Assembly: GCA_017619835.1 (NCBI GenBank)
Contig: JAFZRN010000025.1
Coordinates: 119,657 to 183,656 of the forward strand
Origin: Eubacterium sp.
GTDB lineage: Bacteria; Bacillota; Clostridia; Lachnospirales; Lachnospiraceae
Length of the DNA: 64,000 nucleotides
Reading direction: 5' to 3'
Part shown: one piece after another, positions 15,453 to 24,978 of the stretch
How positions within the stretch are numbered: position 1 is the first letter of the stretch
Layout of the letters: every line of letters begins with the position of its first letter
Program-made: the position numbers and the translations under genes
The notes under the pieces: model-generated
Database searches by the model: none
What the model was told of the DNA's origin: nothing
The model's input: the letters and a program-made list of their open reading frames with translations, nothing else

Positions 15453-16511
15453 TTGGGTAAAAAAAAGGGCAAAAGTATAAGTAACAGAAGACTGCTGAAT
15501 TGGACAGTGATATTGGGCGTCATGTTTTTTATCACTGTGCTGATTGGTATAGTCTTTTTTTATGTTCGTATAAGATTCACCCAGAATATCATCACTTCCT
15601 CCGATTACAAGACCTATGACAACTATTACGTGATCATCACAGGTAACAGCGATACCGATTACTGGAAGAGTATCTATGCCGGCGCCAAGGCCGAAGCCGA
15701 GAAGCTCAGCGTTAACGTTGAGATGATGGGCGAGGGCCTGGATAAGAACCTCACGAAGGAGGACTATCTCAGGATCGCGATAAGCTCCAGCGTTGACGGT
15801 ATTATAATAGAAGGTGATGATGATCCCGAGATCCAGGAGCTTCTTGCCAAGGCAGATGCAAATGGCATCCCGGTCGTTACCGTGTCCGAGGACAGCCCCA
15901 GCAGCGGCCGTAAGAGCTTCATCGGTGTCAGCAGCAACAACATGGGCAAGGAATACGGAAACCAGATAGTTGAGTATGCAAATGAGGTCGATGCCGACAG
16001 TCTTTCTGTAATGGTACTGATAGATAAAGGCATGACGGAAAGCAGCCAGACCGTTATAATGACAGCTATCCGAGAATCGCTGGTTGAAAACGGCCTTTCC
16101 GATAAGGTAAGCCTCGACAGCAAGATCGTCAGCAGTGACGTAGACTATGCCGCTGAAGAGGAGATACGTGATATCTTCGTAGGTAAGGAAGATATCCCCG
16201 ATATCATGGTCTGCCTCAGTGAGCAGAATACCATCTGCGCATACCAGACCGTAGTCGATCATAACAAGGTAGGCCAGGTGGAGATATTTGGATATTATAT
16301 GTCTGATACCATAAGGTCTGCAATAAAGAAGGATATCATCCGTTCCTCCATCGTAGTGGATACGGAGGAGCTCGGACTGAATGCAGTAAAAGCTATAGAT
16401 GAATATAAAGAAAGCGGTTATGTTAGTGAGATCTACCTTATAGATACCAAGCTTGCGAATTCCGATAATATCGCTTCCTTCAACATGGAAGGGGGTGAAT
16501 CGGATGATTAG
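15453..16511 (+). CDS. membrane-anchored sugar-binding sensor (XylFII-like, Peripla_BP_4 fold)
   Basis: 352 residues. A basic N-terminus and one membrane helix (about 15-38, ILGVMFFITVLIGIVFFYV) tether a complete periplasmic-binding-protein domain of the ribose/RbsB class (for example YVIITGNSDTDYWKSIYAGA, SVDGIIIEGDDDPEIQ, GIPVVTVSED). It has no lipobox, so it is a fixed receptor rather than a transport lipoprotein. The start is TTG 15453 after AAAGGGCTGAAG. It overlaps the kinase gene by 8 bp. In Clostridium beijerinckii a membrane-anchored binding protein XylFII partners a LytS kinase to sense D-xylose, and the gene order here fits that model. The ligand is an inference. Confidence 0.82.
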   Translation: MGKKKGKSISNRRLLNWTVILGVMFFITVLIGIVFFYVRIRFTQNIITSSDYKTYDNYYVIITGNSDTDYWKSIYAGAKAEAEKLSVNVEMMGEGLDKNLTKEDYLRIAISSSVDGIIIEGDDDPEIQELLAKADANGIPVVTVSEDSPSSGRKSFIGVSSNNMGKEYGNQIVEYANEVDADSLSVMVLIDKGMTESSQTVIMTAIRESLVENGLSDKVSLDSKIVSSDVDYAAEEEIRDIFVGKEDIPDIMVCLSEQNTICAYQTVVDHNKVGQVEIFGYYMSDTIRSAIKKDIIRSSIVVDTEELGLNAVKAIDEYKESGYVSEIYLIDTKLANSDNIASFNMEGGESDD

Positions 16512-18027
16512 GAGATTCTACTCGCTATTTAAGGATTTCAGGCTGAGTACCAAGCTTTCGATAGTTATCGTAGGCACCATGCTTGCTATCCTTGTTGTAA
16601 ATGTCTTCATGTATTTCAATATCAACCGTATTACCACCCAGATGGATGAGATCTATGCAGGTAACGTACGACTGAATGAACTGGAAGACTCCCTGGACAG
16701 GCTCCAGAACAGTGTGACGAATTATCTTAATACGAAGAGCACCGATGCTCTTGCCGAATATTACAGCGCCCAGCTTACTTATGAGGATCAGCTTGAGGGA
16801 CTTGAGACCGATATAACCGATAATAAGCAGAAGATGATGGAGCGTAATATTTACTACATGTCCAAGGATTACCTTGAGCTTCTTACCGAGATCGTAGAAG
16901 CTAAGCGAGGACGTAATGTAGAAAAGTATAAAGACAGCTTTGAGGATTCGGAGAAGATATACGGCTATATCATTTCCTATATCACAAGTCTTAACAGCTA
17001 CCTCTTCAGAGGTAATACCGAAAGCTATTCGATGCTTTCCTCATCACTGAGACTTCTTGAGGTATTCAGTTTGGGAATGCTTGTTATAATGGCTATCTTC
17101 GATATAATTGTCGTGCTTCTTGTTACAGGTAATATCACAAGGCCTCTTCATGAGCTTTCCAGGGCTGCCGATAAGGTTTCAGCAGGTAAGCTGGATGAGG
17201 TGGGTCAGGTTCCGGTTCACAGCCGTGACGAGGTAGGTACCGTTACCGTGGCATTTAACCAGATGGTTAGCAGTATCCCCGATTATCTTGAAAGGCTTCG
17301 TGAAGGTATGGAGAAAGAGCAGCTCCTTAAAGAAAAGGAGCTTATGATGGAGTCCAACCTTAAGGATGCCAGGCTTAAGATCCTTCAGGCACAGATCAAT
17401 CCCCACTTCCTCTTCAATACCATGAATGCGGGCTCGCAGCTAGCCATGATGGAGCATGCCGATAAGACCTATGAATATATTCAGAATGTGGCATCATTTT
17501 TCAGATATAACATATCGAAGACCGATGAGGTGACGCTTGCCCAGGAGATCGAGCTGGTTGATATCTATATTTATATACTGAATGTGCGTTTTTCCGGAGA
17601 TATTCACTTTACCAAGACGATAGAGAATGATGATCTGTTAAATGTCATGCTGCCGAGCATGATCATCCAGCCCATTGTGGAAAACTGCGTTAACTACGGT
17701 ATCCGCAGCATCGAGCGTGAGGGTAAGATAGAGCTCAGCGTATACAGCGTGGATGACAATGTCTGCATAAGCGTTGCAGATAACGGAATAGGAATGAGTC
17801 AGGAGATGATCCAGAGCATCCTGAGCGGAGAATATGTAACGCCGGAACCCGAGCAGTATACTGATTCGACAGATATTGAAGAGAAGAAGGGAAATGGCGT
17901 CGGTATCCGTAACGTTATGGAGCGCCTCAGACTATACTTCGATAATGACAGCAGCTTTGAGATAATAAGCGGAGGACGTGACCAGGGTACCGAGGTTGTT
18001 ATAACAATCCCGTTCAGAGATGTATAA
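16504..18027 (+). CDS. LytS/YesM-type sensor histidine kinase
   Basis: 507 residues from ATG 16504, chosen for the strong GAAGGGGGTGAA ribosome site; an upstream in-frame ATG at 16453 lies deep inside the previous gene. Layout: membrane helix (about 18-40), helical extracytoplasmic domain (about 41-188), second helix (about 190-212), HAMP linker (ITRPLHELSRAADKVSAGKL) and a PF06580 kinase core. The phospho-acceptor histidine lies in LQAQINPHFLFNTMN, and a GHKL ATPase domain follows (DNGIGMSQ, GNGVGIRNVMERL). Such kinases phosphorylate YesN-type regulators, and one is encoded 42 bp downstream. The overlap with the sensor gene supports direct partnership of the two proteins in the membrane. Confidence 0.92.
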   Translation: MIRRFYSLFKDFRLSTKLSIVIVGTMLAILVVNVFMYFNINRITTQMDEIYAGNVRLNELEDSLDRLQNSVTNYLNTKSTDALAEYYSAQLTYEDQLEGLETDITDNKQKMMERNIYYMSKDYLELLTEIVEAKRGRNVEKYKDSFEDSEKIYGYIISYITSLNSYLFRGNTESYSMLSSSLRLLEVFSLGMLVIMAIFDIIVVLLVTGNITRPLHELSRAADKVSAGKLDEVGQVPVHSRDEVGTVTVAFNQMVSSIPDYLERLREGMEKEQLLKEKELMMESNLKDARLKILQAQINPHFLFNTMNAGSQLAMMEHADKTYEYIQNVASFFRYNISKTDEVTLAQEIELVDIYIYILNVRFSGDIHFTKTIENDDLLNVMLPSMIIQPIVENCVNYGIRSIEREGKIELSVYSVDDNVCISVADNGIGMSQEMIQSILSGEYVTPEPEQYTDSTDIEEKKGNGVGIRNVMERLRLYFDNDSSFEIISGGRDQGTEVVITIPFRDV

Positions 18028-18069
18028 ACAGGTTTACATAATGTTACACTTTCAGAAAGAGGATAATAA

Positions 18070-19695
18070 ATGTATCGTATAATGATTGCTGATGATGAAG
18101 GTATCGCAGTTGATTCCTTCACCTATATGATCAAAGAAGAATTTAAAGACGGCTGTATCATAGAGTCTGCCAAGACAGGCCGAAGCGTCATCGAGCTTGC
18201 GGAGAGATTCCGTCCCGATATCGCACTTATGGATATAAGGATGCCGGGTATAAACGGAATAGATGCCATTAAAGAGATAAGAAAGAGAAATCCCGGAATC
18301 ATTTTCATTGTAATATCCGCATATGATAAGTTCGGCTATGCCAAAGAAGCGCTCAGCCTCGGGGTTATGGATTATCTCAATAAGCCCGTTGATAAGACTG
18401 TCTTCATCGAGACCCTCAGAAGAGCGATGAATAAGGTGGACAGCGAACGCGAGAAGAGGACAAGAGATCTTGCCATACTGGAAAAGATGGAAGCCGTTAC
18501 TCCGATACTTGAAGGCGGCCTTGTATATAATCTTCTTTTCCAGGAATACTACAGCGAGGATATAGAAAACTATAAGAGACTGCTTGAGATAGATACGAAT
18601 TACGGCTATATGATAGCGCTTGTATTCGGTGACGCCCAGGAGGACGGAAATCTTAAAAATGTTGTGGGAACTTCAGTAAGGATCCAGAGCCAGACCAGAG
18701 ACTTAAGGGATATAGTAAAGAGTTATATCAGCGGTATGGTAGGCTCGGTAATGGGTAACAAGATCGCAATCTTTGTTCCTTATGATAAAAAGATAAGTGA
18801 AGAAGAACTTGGTGAGGGAGAAGAAAGAAACGAGCTTAATTATAATGAAAGACTTGAAGTGATCGACCTTATCAGAAATATGGTCCGCCGCCTTAATTCC
18901 CAGCTGGATGCAGTGTTCAGGGCTGGAGTTGGTACGGTAAGACCTTTATCAGAGCAAATGACTTCTTACAATGAAGCTCTCGAATGCCTTTCCATGTCAT
19001 CGGGTTCGGTTGCCCATGCATCCGACCTTGCCGTGGGTGTGGAATATGAAGATAACTATCCGGTAGATACCGAGAGAGCTATATTCGAAGGCATCCGTAA
19101 GGGAGATATGGGCATGACGATCAGCTCGGCTAATTATTTCTTCGACTGGATGCTCGATAACTATGATAATTATACTGATGATATAAAGCTTAAGACTCTA
19201 GAATTCGTATTAAGGGCAGAGAGTACTGCCTATAAACTGAGTGGCGAGACCTACCGCTTCAGATCCAGAGAGGATTATCTTAAGTTCATCAACAGGGTTG
19301 AAAGCTATGATAAGCTCAGGAAATGGTTTAATGATAAGCTGACCGAAGCCTGCCACGATGTAAAGAGCCGTAAGGAGAACCGTTCCAACGGAATAATCGA
19401 CAGAGCCAAGGAATATATCATGCATAATTATAAGAAGGATATCTCACTTGACGATGTTTCAAGAGAGGTTGATATCAGTCCATACTATTTCAGCAAGCTT
19501 TTTAAAGAGGCGACAGGAGATACCTTTATAGAGTATCTTACCAATATAAGGATTGATAAGGCTAAGGAGCTTCTCGATAATACGGATCTCAGCATGAAGG
19601 AGATATGTTCTCAGGTCGGTTATCAGAATCCGAATTACTTCTCCAGGATATTTAAGAAAAATGTCGGAGTTACACCTACGGAATATAAAGTATAG
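18070..19695 (+). CDS. YesN-type response regulator with AraC DNA-binding domain
   Basis: 541 residues. The N-terminal receiver domain has the acidic pair in IADDE, phospho-acceptor Asp55 in LMDIRMPG and the conserved Lys in LNKPVDK. A long central helical domain (about 130-430) is typical of YesN proteins. The C-terminal AraC/XylS domain carries two HTH units (ISLDDVSREVDISPYYFSKL and the LSMKEICSQVGYQNPNYFSR region, ending GVTPTEYK). It is the cognate regulator of the kinase upstream. The expected target is the sugar importer promoter in the 20794-21048 gap, where a dyad lies at 20960-21000. It is followed 6 bp later by the sugar-binding lipoprotein, so all four genes are probably one operon. 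Confidence 0.93.
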   Translation: MYRIMIADDEGIAVDSFTYMIKEEFKDGCIIESAKTGRSVIELAERFRPDIALMDIRMPGINGIDAIKEIRKRNPGIIFIVISAYDKFGYAKEALSLGVMDYLNKPVDKTVFIETLRRAMNKVDSEREKRTRDLAILEKMEAVTPILEGGLVYNLLFQEYYSEDIENYKRLLEIDTNYGYMIALVFGDAQEDGNLKNVVGTSVRIQSQTRDLRDIVKSYISGMVGSVMGNKIAIFVPYDKKISEEELGEGEERNELNYNERLEVIDLIRNMVRRLNSQLDAVFRAGVGTVRPLSEQMTSYNEALECLSMSSGSVAHASDLAVGVEYEDNYPVDTERAIFEGIRKGDMGMTISSANYFFDWMLDNYDNYTDDIKLKTLEFVLRAESTAYKLSGETYRFRSREDYLKFINRVESYDKLRKWFNDKLTEACHDVKSRKENRSNGIIDRAKEYIMHNYKKDISLDDVSREVDISPYYFSKLFKEATGDTFIEYLTNIRIDKAKELLDNTDLSMKEICSQVGYQNPNYFSRIFKKNVGVTPTEYKV

Positions 19696-19701
19696 GAAGT
19701 A

Positions 19702-20793
19702 GTGAATGATATGAAAGTAAGATTTGGAAAAATTAAAAGGCTGGAAGTCATTTCCATATTAATGTGCATAATGCTTCTTTTGAGCGGATGCCAGGGAGCG
19801 GCCGATGATGATAAAGCTGCGGTTGAGCCCAAGTCTGACCATCTTCTTATAGGAATGAGCATCGATTCCTTCCTTATAGAAAGATGGCAGAGAGACTGCG
19901 ATGTATTTGTGTCCGAGGTCAGGGCGATAGATCCGAATGCCGAGGTTAATGTTCAGAATGCAAATGGTGATATCGATACACAGATATCGCAGATAAAGTA
20001 TCTGATCGAAAAGGGAGCGGATGTTCTCGTTATCGTCTGCATAGATTCCGATGGTCTCGGAGAAGCGATGAAGGAAGCAAAGGAAGCCGGGATACCTGTT
20101 ATCGCCTACGACAGACTTATCAATAATTCAAATGTCGACCTTTATATATCATTTGATAATGAGATGGTTGGTACTCTGATGGGTGAGGCGCTTGTTGATT
20201 CGGAGCTGGAGAATAAAAAAGTTCTGATGCTTTCCGGACCCACAGAGGACAGCAACGTTTCGATGATCGAAAAAGGCTTTACCAAGGTCATGAGAGATAA
20301 TGATGTCGAGATAATCGATAATTTCCATGCTGCAGGCTGGAGGGCTGAGGAAGCTTCGGGCTATCTCAGTCAGCATACCCGAGAACTTGAGGATGTAGAT
20401 GCGATAATGTGCGGTAACGATAATATAGCAACAACTGTTATCAGGACACTTTCGGAATCAAGACTTGCAGGCAAGATCAAGATCGTGGGACAGGATGCGG
20501 ATCTTGAGGCCTGCCAGAGAGTAGTAGAGGGAACACAGGTAATGACTGTTTATAAGCCTGTGGAGAAGCTTGCCCAGAATGCGGCCAGATTTGCAATAAC
20601 TCTGGGGAATAATACAAGGTTCGGTACTACTACGGCACTTAAGGATGTTAATGAGACTATATCGGATGGGACCTATAATGTTCCGTATTATTATATAGAG
20701 CCCATCGCCGTAAATGAGAATAATATTGATGAAACGATAATCGAATCCGGTTTTCATACACGAGATGAGGTATATCTGAACGTTACAGACTAA
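19702..20793 (+). CDS. sugar-binding lipoprotein (XylF/ChvE-like), sensor operon
   Basis: 363 residues. A signal peptide with lipobox LLLSGCQG (Cys near residue 30) gives a lipid-anchored periplasmic-binding-protein domain of the XylF/ChvE class: GMSIDSFLIERWQRDCDVF, ISQIKYLIEKGADVLVIVCI, GIPVIAYDRLINNSNVDLYI and the GQDADLEACQRVVEGTQ segment with its sugar-ring Asp region. The start is ATG 19702, with ATG 19711 as an alternative nine bases later. It lies in the sensor operon, not the transporter operon, although the fold is the same as the ChvE-like protein at 21049. It may feed ligand to the importer, or act as a second input to the sensor. Sequences of the two lipoproteins are clearly diverged. 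Confidence 0.88.
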   Translation: MNDMKVRFGKIKRLEVISILMCIMLLLSGCQGAADDDKAAVEPKSDHLLIGMSIDSFLIERWQRDCDVFVSEVRAIDPNAEVNVQNANGDIDTQISQIKYLIEKGADVLVIVCIDSDGLGEAMKEAKEAGIPVIAYDRLINNSNVDLYISFDNEMVGTLMGEALVDSELENKKVLMLSGPTEDSNVSMIEKGFTKVMRDNDVEIIDNFHAAGWRAEEASGYLSQHTRELEDVDAIMCGNDNIATTVIRTLSESRLAGKIKIVGQDADLEACQRVVEGTQVMTVYKPVEKLAQNAARFAITLGNNTRFGTTTALKDVNETISDGTYNVPYYYIEPIAVNENNIDETIIESGFHTRDEVYLNVTD

Positions 20794-20820
20794 TATATAT
20801 AGTGTTTTTTATTGATTGAT

Positions 20821-20863
20821 AGCACGATATTGTGATTTTTTTGTGAAATAACAATATTGTGCT
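20821..20863 (+). terminator. long-loop hairpin after the sensor operon
   Basis: AGCACGATATTGT and ACAATATTGTGCT form a 13-bp stem with one non-Watson-Crick pair around a 17-nt loop that itself holds a T-run. TATTTTTGTC follows. Confidence 0.55.
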
Positions 20864-20959
20864 ATTTTTGTCTATATTTTTGTATGTATGACAGATTTTT
20901 ATAACAAAAATTGAAAGAATGTAGCAAACTATTGCTATTTACCCTGTGATATTATCAGA

Positions 20960-21000
20960 GTGTCGAAAGTTGCTGTGACATTTTCAGTGATATTCGACAC
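20960..21000. promoter_or_regulatory. dyad in the sugar importer leader (possible regulator site)
   Basis: GTGTCGAA (20960-20967) and TTCGACAC (20993-21000) are perfect 8-bp inverted repeats 25 bp apart. A possible -10 TATTAT sits at 20950-20955 just upstream; no good -35 was found at the right spacing. The dyad would fall near the start point or in the early leader, so it may be an operator or an RNA hairpin. A strong AGGAGG lies before the ATG at 21049. Confidence 0.4.
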
Positions 21001-21048
21001 GATACAGTTAACAATTTTTAAACATAAAAAAAATAGGAGGTTTATAGT

Positions 21049-22140
21049 ATGTTTAAGAAAAAGGTTATCGCTCTTTTGCTTGGAGCAGCATTAGTAGCAA
21101 GCATGATCACAGGTTGTGGTGGCGCAGCCGGAACATCATCAGATTCCGGTAAGTCAACTGGTGGAAAGAAAGTCGGCGTATCAATGCCTACAAAGGATCT
21201 CCAGAGATGGAATCAGGACGGCGACAACATGAAGAAAGAGTTCGAAGCAGCTGGTTACGAAGTTGACCTTCAGTATGCTTCTAACGACGTTCAGACTCAG
21301 CTTTCACAGGTTGAGAACATGATCTCAAGCGGATGCAACGTTCTCGTTATCGCAGCTATCGAAGGTTCATCACTCGGTGAAGCTCTCGACATGGCTAAGG
21401 AAAAGGGAGTTCCTGTAATCGCTTATGACCGTCTCCTTATGGATTCAGACGCAGTTAGCTACTATGCAACATTTGATAACTACATGGTTGGTACAGTTCA
21501 GGGTACATATGTAAAAGATACTCTTGATCTCGACAATGCTGAAGGTCCTTTCAACATCGAGTTCACAGCTGGTGACCCTGGTGACAACAATGCTGGTTTC
21601 TTCTTCAACGGTGCTTATGATGTTCTTAAGCCTTACATCGAGAGTGGAAAGCTTAATGTAGTATCTGGCCAGAAGACATTTGAAGAAGTTGCAACTCCTG
21701 CATGGGCAACAGAGACAGCTCAGTCAAGAGCAGAGAACATCCTTTCATCTAACTATGCTGATGGAAAGAACGTTGATGTATGGCTTTGCTCAAATGACTC
21801 TACAGCACTTGGTGTTGAGACAGCACTTGCAAACAACTACAACGGAACATATCCTATCATCACAGGTCAGGACTGTGATATCGAGAATACAAAGAACATG
21901 ATCGCTGGAAAGCAGTCAATGTCAGTATTCAAGGATACACGTACTCTTGCTAGCCAGGTTGTAAAGATGGTTGGTCAGATCCTTAACAACGAGACAGTTG
22001 ATGTTAACGATACAACAACATACAACAACAACAAGATTACTGTTCCTTCATACCTTTGCGAGCCTGTATTTGCAGACGCAAACAACTATAAGGAAATCCT
22101 TATTGACTCAGGTTATTATACAGAGGACGACCTCAAATAA
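21049..22140 (+). CDS. chvE: multiple-sugar ABC importer substrate-binding lipoprotein (ChvE-like)
   Basis: 363 residues with a lipobox (MITGCGG, Cys near 24) and a short Ser/Gly linker. Family-specific segments match ChvE/GguC-type binding proteins: VGVSMPTKDLQRWNQDGDNM, TQLSQVENMISSGCNVLVIA, GVPVIAYDRLL, YYATFDNYMVG and TGQDCDIENTKNMIAGKQSM. ChvE-type proteins bind several aldoses such as xylose, galactose, glucose and arabinose. The coding bias is strikingly stronger than in the upstream genes (fewer rare codons), and the ribosome site is near perfect, both expected for a highly expressed binding protein. A stem-loop separates it from the ATPase gene. Confidence 0.92.
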   Translation: MFKKKVIALLLGAALVASMITGCGGAAGTSSDSGKSTGGKKVGVSMPTKDLQRWNQDGDNMKKEFEAAGYEVDLQYASNDVQTQLSQVENMISSGCNVLVIAAIEGSSLGEALDMAKEKGVPVIAYDRLLMDSDAVSYYATFDNYMVGTVQGTYVKDTLDLDNAEGPFNIEFTAGDPGDNNAGFFFNGAYDVLKPYIESGKLNVVSGQKTFEEVATPAWATETAQSRAENILSSNYADGKNVDVWLCSNDSTALGVETALANNYNGTYPIITGQDCDIENTKNMIAGKQSMSVFKDTRTLASQVVKMVGQILNNETVDVNDTTTYNNNKITVPSYLCEPVFADANNYKEILIDSGYYTEDDLK

Positions 22141-22167
22141 TCTAAGCTGATAAAAAATTCTTTCAAG

Positions 22168-22194
22168 ATAGGCGGGTAAAAAATGCCCGCCTAT
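22168..22194 (+). promoter_or_regulatory. intercistronic stem-loop between binding protein and ATPase genes
   Basis: ATAGGCGGG (22168-22176) and CCCGCCTAT (22186-22194) form a perfect 9-bp stem with a 9-nt loop and no T-run. It is probably a partial terminator or an RNA stabiliser that keeps binding-protein mRNA in excess, as known for binding-protein transport operons. Confidence 0.7.
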
Positions 22195-22248
22195 ACTTGA
22201 TAAAAGTAGGTTTATTGATTCGGTTTATGTAAGAATGGAGGGATATTT

Positions 22249-23799
22249 TTGGCTAAGATATTACTTGAAATGAAGAATATCACCAAAATCTTCCCGGGTG
22301 TAAAAGCCCTTGATAATGTCAACTTTCAGGTTGAAGAGGGAGAGATCCATGCCCTGGTAGGTGAAAATGGAGCAGGAAAGAGTACTCTTATGAATGTTCT
22401 TTCCGGCATCTATCCGTTTGGAACCTATGAAGGTGACATCGTCTACAACGGGGAGGTTTGTCAGTTCCAGACAATCAGGGATTCCGAAGCTAAGGGAATC
22501 GTTATTATCCATCAGGAGCTGGCACTCGTACCGCAGATGTCCATCGGAGAGAATATGTTCCTGGGCAATGAACGCGGAAAGAAAAACGCAATTAATTGGA
22601 ATGAAACTTACGGTGAGGCAGACAAGTACCTTAAGATGGTAGGTCTTTCTGAATCCTCCCGTGTTCTTATAAAAGATATCGGTACCGGTAAACAGCAGCT
22701 TGTTGAGATTGCTAAGGCACTCGCTAAGAATGCTAAGCTTCTTATCCTCGACGAGCCTACATCCTCACTTAACGAGACAGACTCAAGAGCACTTCTTGAT
22801 CTGATGCTTGAGTTTAAGAAGCAGGGTATGACTATGATCATCATTTCCCATAAGCTTAACGAGGTTGTTTATGTAGCCGATAAGATCACTGTTGTCCGTG
22901 ATGGTTCAACTGTAGAAACTCTCGACTGCCACGAGATGGAGATCGATGAGGACAGGATCATCAGAGGCATGGTTGGTCGTGAGATTACCGATCGTTTCCC
23001 GAAGAGGTCAAACGTTGAGATCGGTGATGTTAATATGGAAGTTAAGGACTGGACAGTTTATCATCCGCTTTACGCTGATCGTAAGGTTGTTAATAATGTT
23101 AACTTCAATGTTAAAAAGGGTGAGGTTGTCGGTATCTACGGACTTATGGGAGCCGGAAGAACCGAGCTCGCTATGAGTATCTTCGGAAAATCTTATGGAG
23201 CAGATATAAAGGGTAAGCTTTACCTTAATGGTAAGGAAACTGTTCTTAAGAATCCGAGAGATGCTATCAATAACAAGCTTGCTTATGTTACAGAGGATAG
23301 AAAAGGAAACGGACTCGTTTTGGGTAACCCAATCCGTATCAATAATTCTCTGGCAAACATGAAGGGCGTAAGTAATAATGGTGTTATTGATGCCGATAAA
23401 GAATATGCAGTAGCAGTTGAATATAAGAATAAGCTCAGTACGAAGACTCCTTCGGTTGAGCAGTATGTAGGAAATCTTTCCGGTGGTAACCAGCAGAAGG
23501 TTCTCCTTGCAAAATGGATGTTCACTGATCCTGATGTTCTTATTCTTGACGAGCCTACAAGAGGTATCGACGTAGGTGCAAAGTACGAGATTTATTGTAT
23601 TATAAATGATCTGGTTAAAGCCGGAAAATCCGTTGTCATGATTTCATCTGAACTTCCCGAGGTTATCGGTATGAGCGACAGGATCTATATCATGAACGAG
23701 GGAGAATTCGTAGGAGAGATGCCTGCAGCAGAAGCTACTCAGGAAAACATCATGGCTTGCATCTTATCTAATACCGGAAAGGGAGGTGATCAGGCGTGA
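22249..23799 (+). CDS. mmsA: multiple-sugar ABC importer ATPase, two nucleotide-binding domains (MmsA/GguA-like)
   Basis: 516-aa CUT2-family ATPase with fused domains. NBD1: Walker [10 protein letters not shown], switch region [20 protein letters not shown], Walker [12 protein letters not shown] and SHKLNEV. NBD2: degenerate Walker [22 protein letters not shown], signature LSGGNQQK and Walker [17 protein letters not shown]. This is the usual RbsA/XylG/MmsA arrangement, with NBD2 less active. The start is TTG 22249 behind GGAGGGAT. It overlaps the first permease gene by 4 bp. Confidence 0.95.
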   Translation: MAKILLEMKNITKIFPGVKALDNVNFQVEEGEIHALVGENGAGKSTLMNVLSGIYPFGTYEGDIVYNGEVCQFQTIRDSEAKGIVIIHQELALVPQMSIGENMFLGNERGKKNAINWNETYGEADKYLKMVGLSESSRVLIKDIGTGKQQLVEIAKALAKNAKLLILDEPTSSLNETDSRALLDLMLEFKKQGMTMIIISHKLNEVVYVADKITVVRDGSTVETLDCHEMEIDEDRIIRGMVGREITDRFPKRSNVEIGDVNMEVKDWTVYHPLYADRKVVNNVNFNVKKGEVVGIYGLMGAGRTELAMSIFGKSYGADIKGKLYLNGKETVLKNPRDAINNKLAYVTEDRKGNGLVLGNPIRINNSLANMKGVSNNGVIDADKEYAVAVEYKNKLSTKTPSVEQYVGNLSGGNQQKVLLAKWMFTDPDVLILDEPTRGIDVGAKYEIYCIINDLVKAGKSVVMISSELPEVIGMSDRIYIMNEGEFVGEMPAAEATQENIMACILSNTGKGGDQA

Positions 23800-24962
23800 A
23801 TGTGAAAATCACAGATATCTTAAAGAAATACACCATGGTCATTGCCCTTATAGTGGTAATGTTATTCTTCCAGTATAAGACCGGCGGAAGTATATTGCTT
23901 CCTCAGAATATCAATAACCTGATCAGTCAGAACGCATATGTATTCGTTCTTTCTGCAGGTATGCTGCTCTGTATCCTGACCGGTGGTAATATCGATCTTG
24001 CCTGCGGTTCCGTTGTCTGCTTTGTTGGTGGTATCGGTGCTGTAGTAATGGATGCAAATATAAATGTATGGGTAGCAGTAGCGCTCATGCTTATCGGCGG
24101 ACTTCTTGTAGGTCTGTGGCAGGGCTTCTGGATCGCTTATGTAAAGGTTCCGCCTTTCATTGCAACACTTGCCGGTATGTATGCCTTCAGAGGCTTGGCA
24201 AATGTAGTTCTTCAGGGTTTTACCGTAGGTATCAGCAATACTACATTCCTTAATGTATTCGGTGGTGGTGCAGACTGCTATATTCCTGATTTCTTCCATG
24301 GTCAGGGAATCAACATTACATGTATGCTTACAGGTATCATTATCTGTGCTATATATGTTGCCCTTGTTATAAAGAGACGTGTTTCTGCTAAGGTAAAGGG
24401 TTACAGTATACCGCCTGTATATTCAGATATAATCAAGATAGTACTTATATGTGCAGCTGTAATCTGGTTCTTCTATAAGCTTGCTATGTATAAGGGTATT
24501 CCTACATCTCTTATCTGGATCGGTGTTGTACTTCTTGCTTATGCATATATCACGACTAATACTACAATGGGTCGTTACCTCTATGCAGTTGGTGGTAATG
24601 AAAAAGCAACAAGACTTTCCGGTATTGATTCCAGAAAGGTTTATCTGTTTGCTTATGTAAATATGGGTCTTATGTCCGGTCTTGCAGGTATCCTTACAGT
24701 AGCAAGAGCTACTCAGGCACAGCCTACATTCGGACAGGGCTATGAGATGGATGCTATCGCAGCCTGCTTCATCGGTGGAGCTTCAGCATACGGTGGTGAA
24801 GGTAATATCTTCGGAGTTATCATCGGTGCGCTTCTCATGGGTGTAATCAACATGGGTATGTCCATCATGGGTATGGAAGCGAACTATCAGAAGGTAGTTA
24901 AAGGTCTGGTTGTTCTTATAGCTATCATCTTTGATGTAATGTCTAACAGGAAGAAGAAGTAA
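23796..24962 (+). CDS. mmsB: multiple-sugar ABC importer permease 1 (MmsB/XylH-like)
   Basis: 388-aa BPD_transp_2 permease with about ten membrane helices. The family hallmarks are [20 protein letters not shown] followed by [31 protein letters not shown], the cytoplasmic [21 protein letters not shown] motif and [20 protein letters not shown] near the end. The start is GTG 23796, overlapping the ATPase stop. A clear paralogue follows after 16 bp, so the pore is probably a heterodimer. Confidence 0.93.
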   Translation: MNVKITDILKKYTMVIALIVVMLFFQYKTGGSILLPQNINNLISQNAYVFVLSAGMLLCILTGGNIDLACGSVVCFVGGIGAVVMDANINVWVAVALMLIGGLLVGLWQGFWIAYVKVPPFIATLAGMYAFRGLANVVLQGFTVGISNTTFLNVFGGGADCYIPDFFHGQGINITCMLTGIIICAIYVALVIKRRVSAKVKGYSIPPVYSDIIKIVLICAAVIWFFYKLAMYKGIPTSLIWIGVVLLAYAYITTNTTMGRYLYAVGGNEKATRLSGIDSRKVYLFAYVNMGLMSGLAGILTVARATQAQPTFGQGYEMDAIAACFIGGASAYGGEGNIFGVIIGALLMGVINMGMSIMGMEANYQKVVKGLVVLIAIIFDVMSNRKKK

Positions 24963-24978
24963 GGGAGGAGGATGAATC

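Noticed and set aside
15357-16262. Long minus-strand reading frame (301 codons) opposite the sugar-sensor gene
   Set aside because: It reads through the antisense of tRNA-Gly and the sensor gene; the sensor has clear domain motifs, a coupled kinase gene and the right strand. Its C-terminal RESNPPIQLG-like peptide is a typical antisense-tRNA artefact.
20794-21048. Riboswitch or T-box in the sugar importer leader
   Set aside because: I find one hairpin and one 8-bp dyad but no conserved riboswitch core or T-box NNTGGNACC-like bulge.
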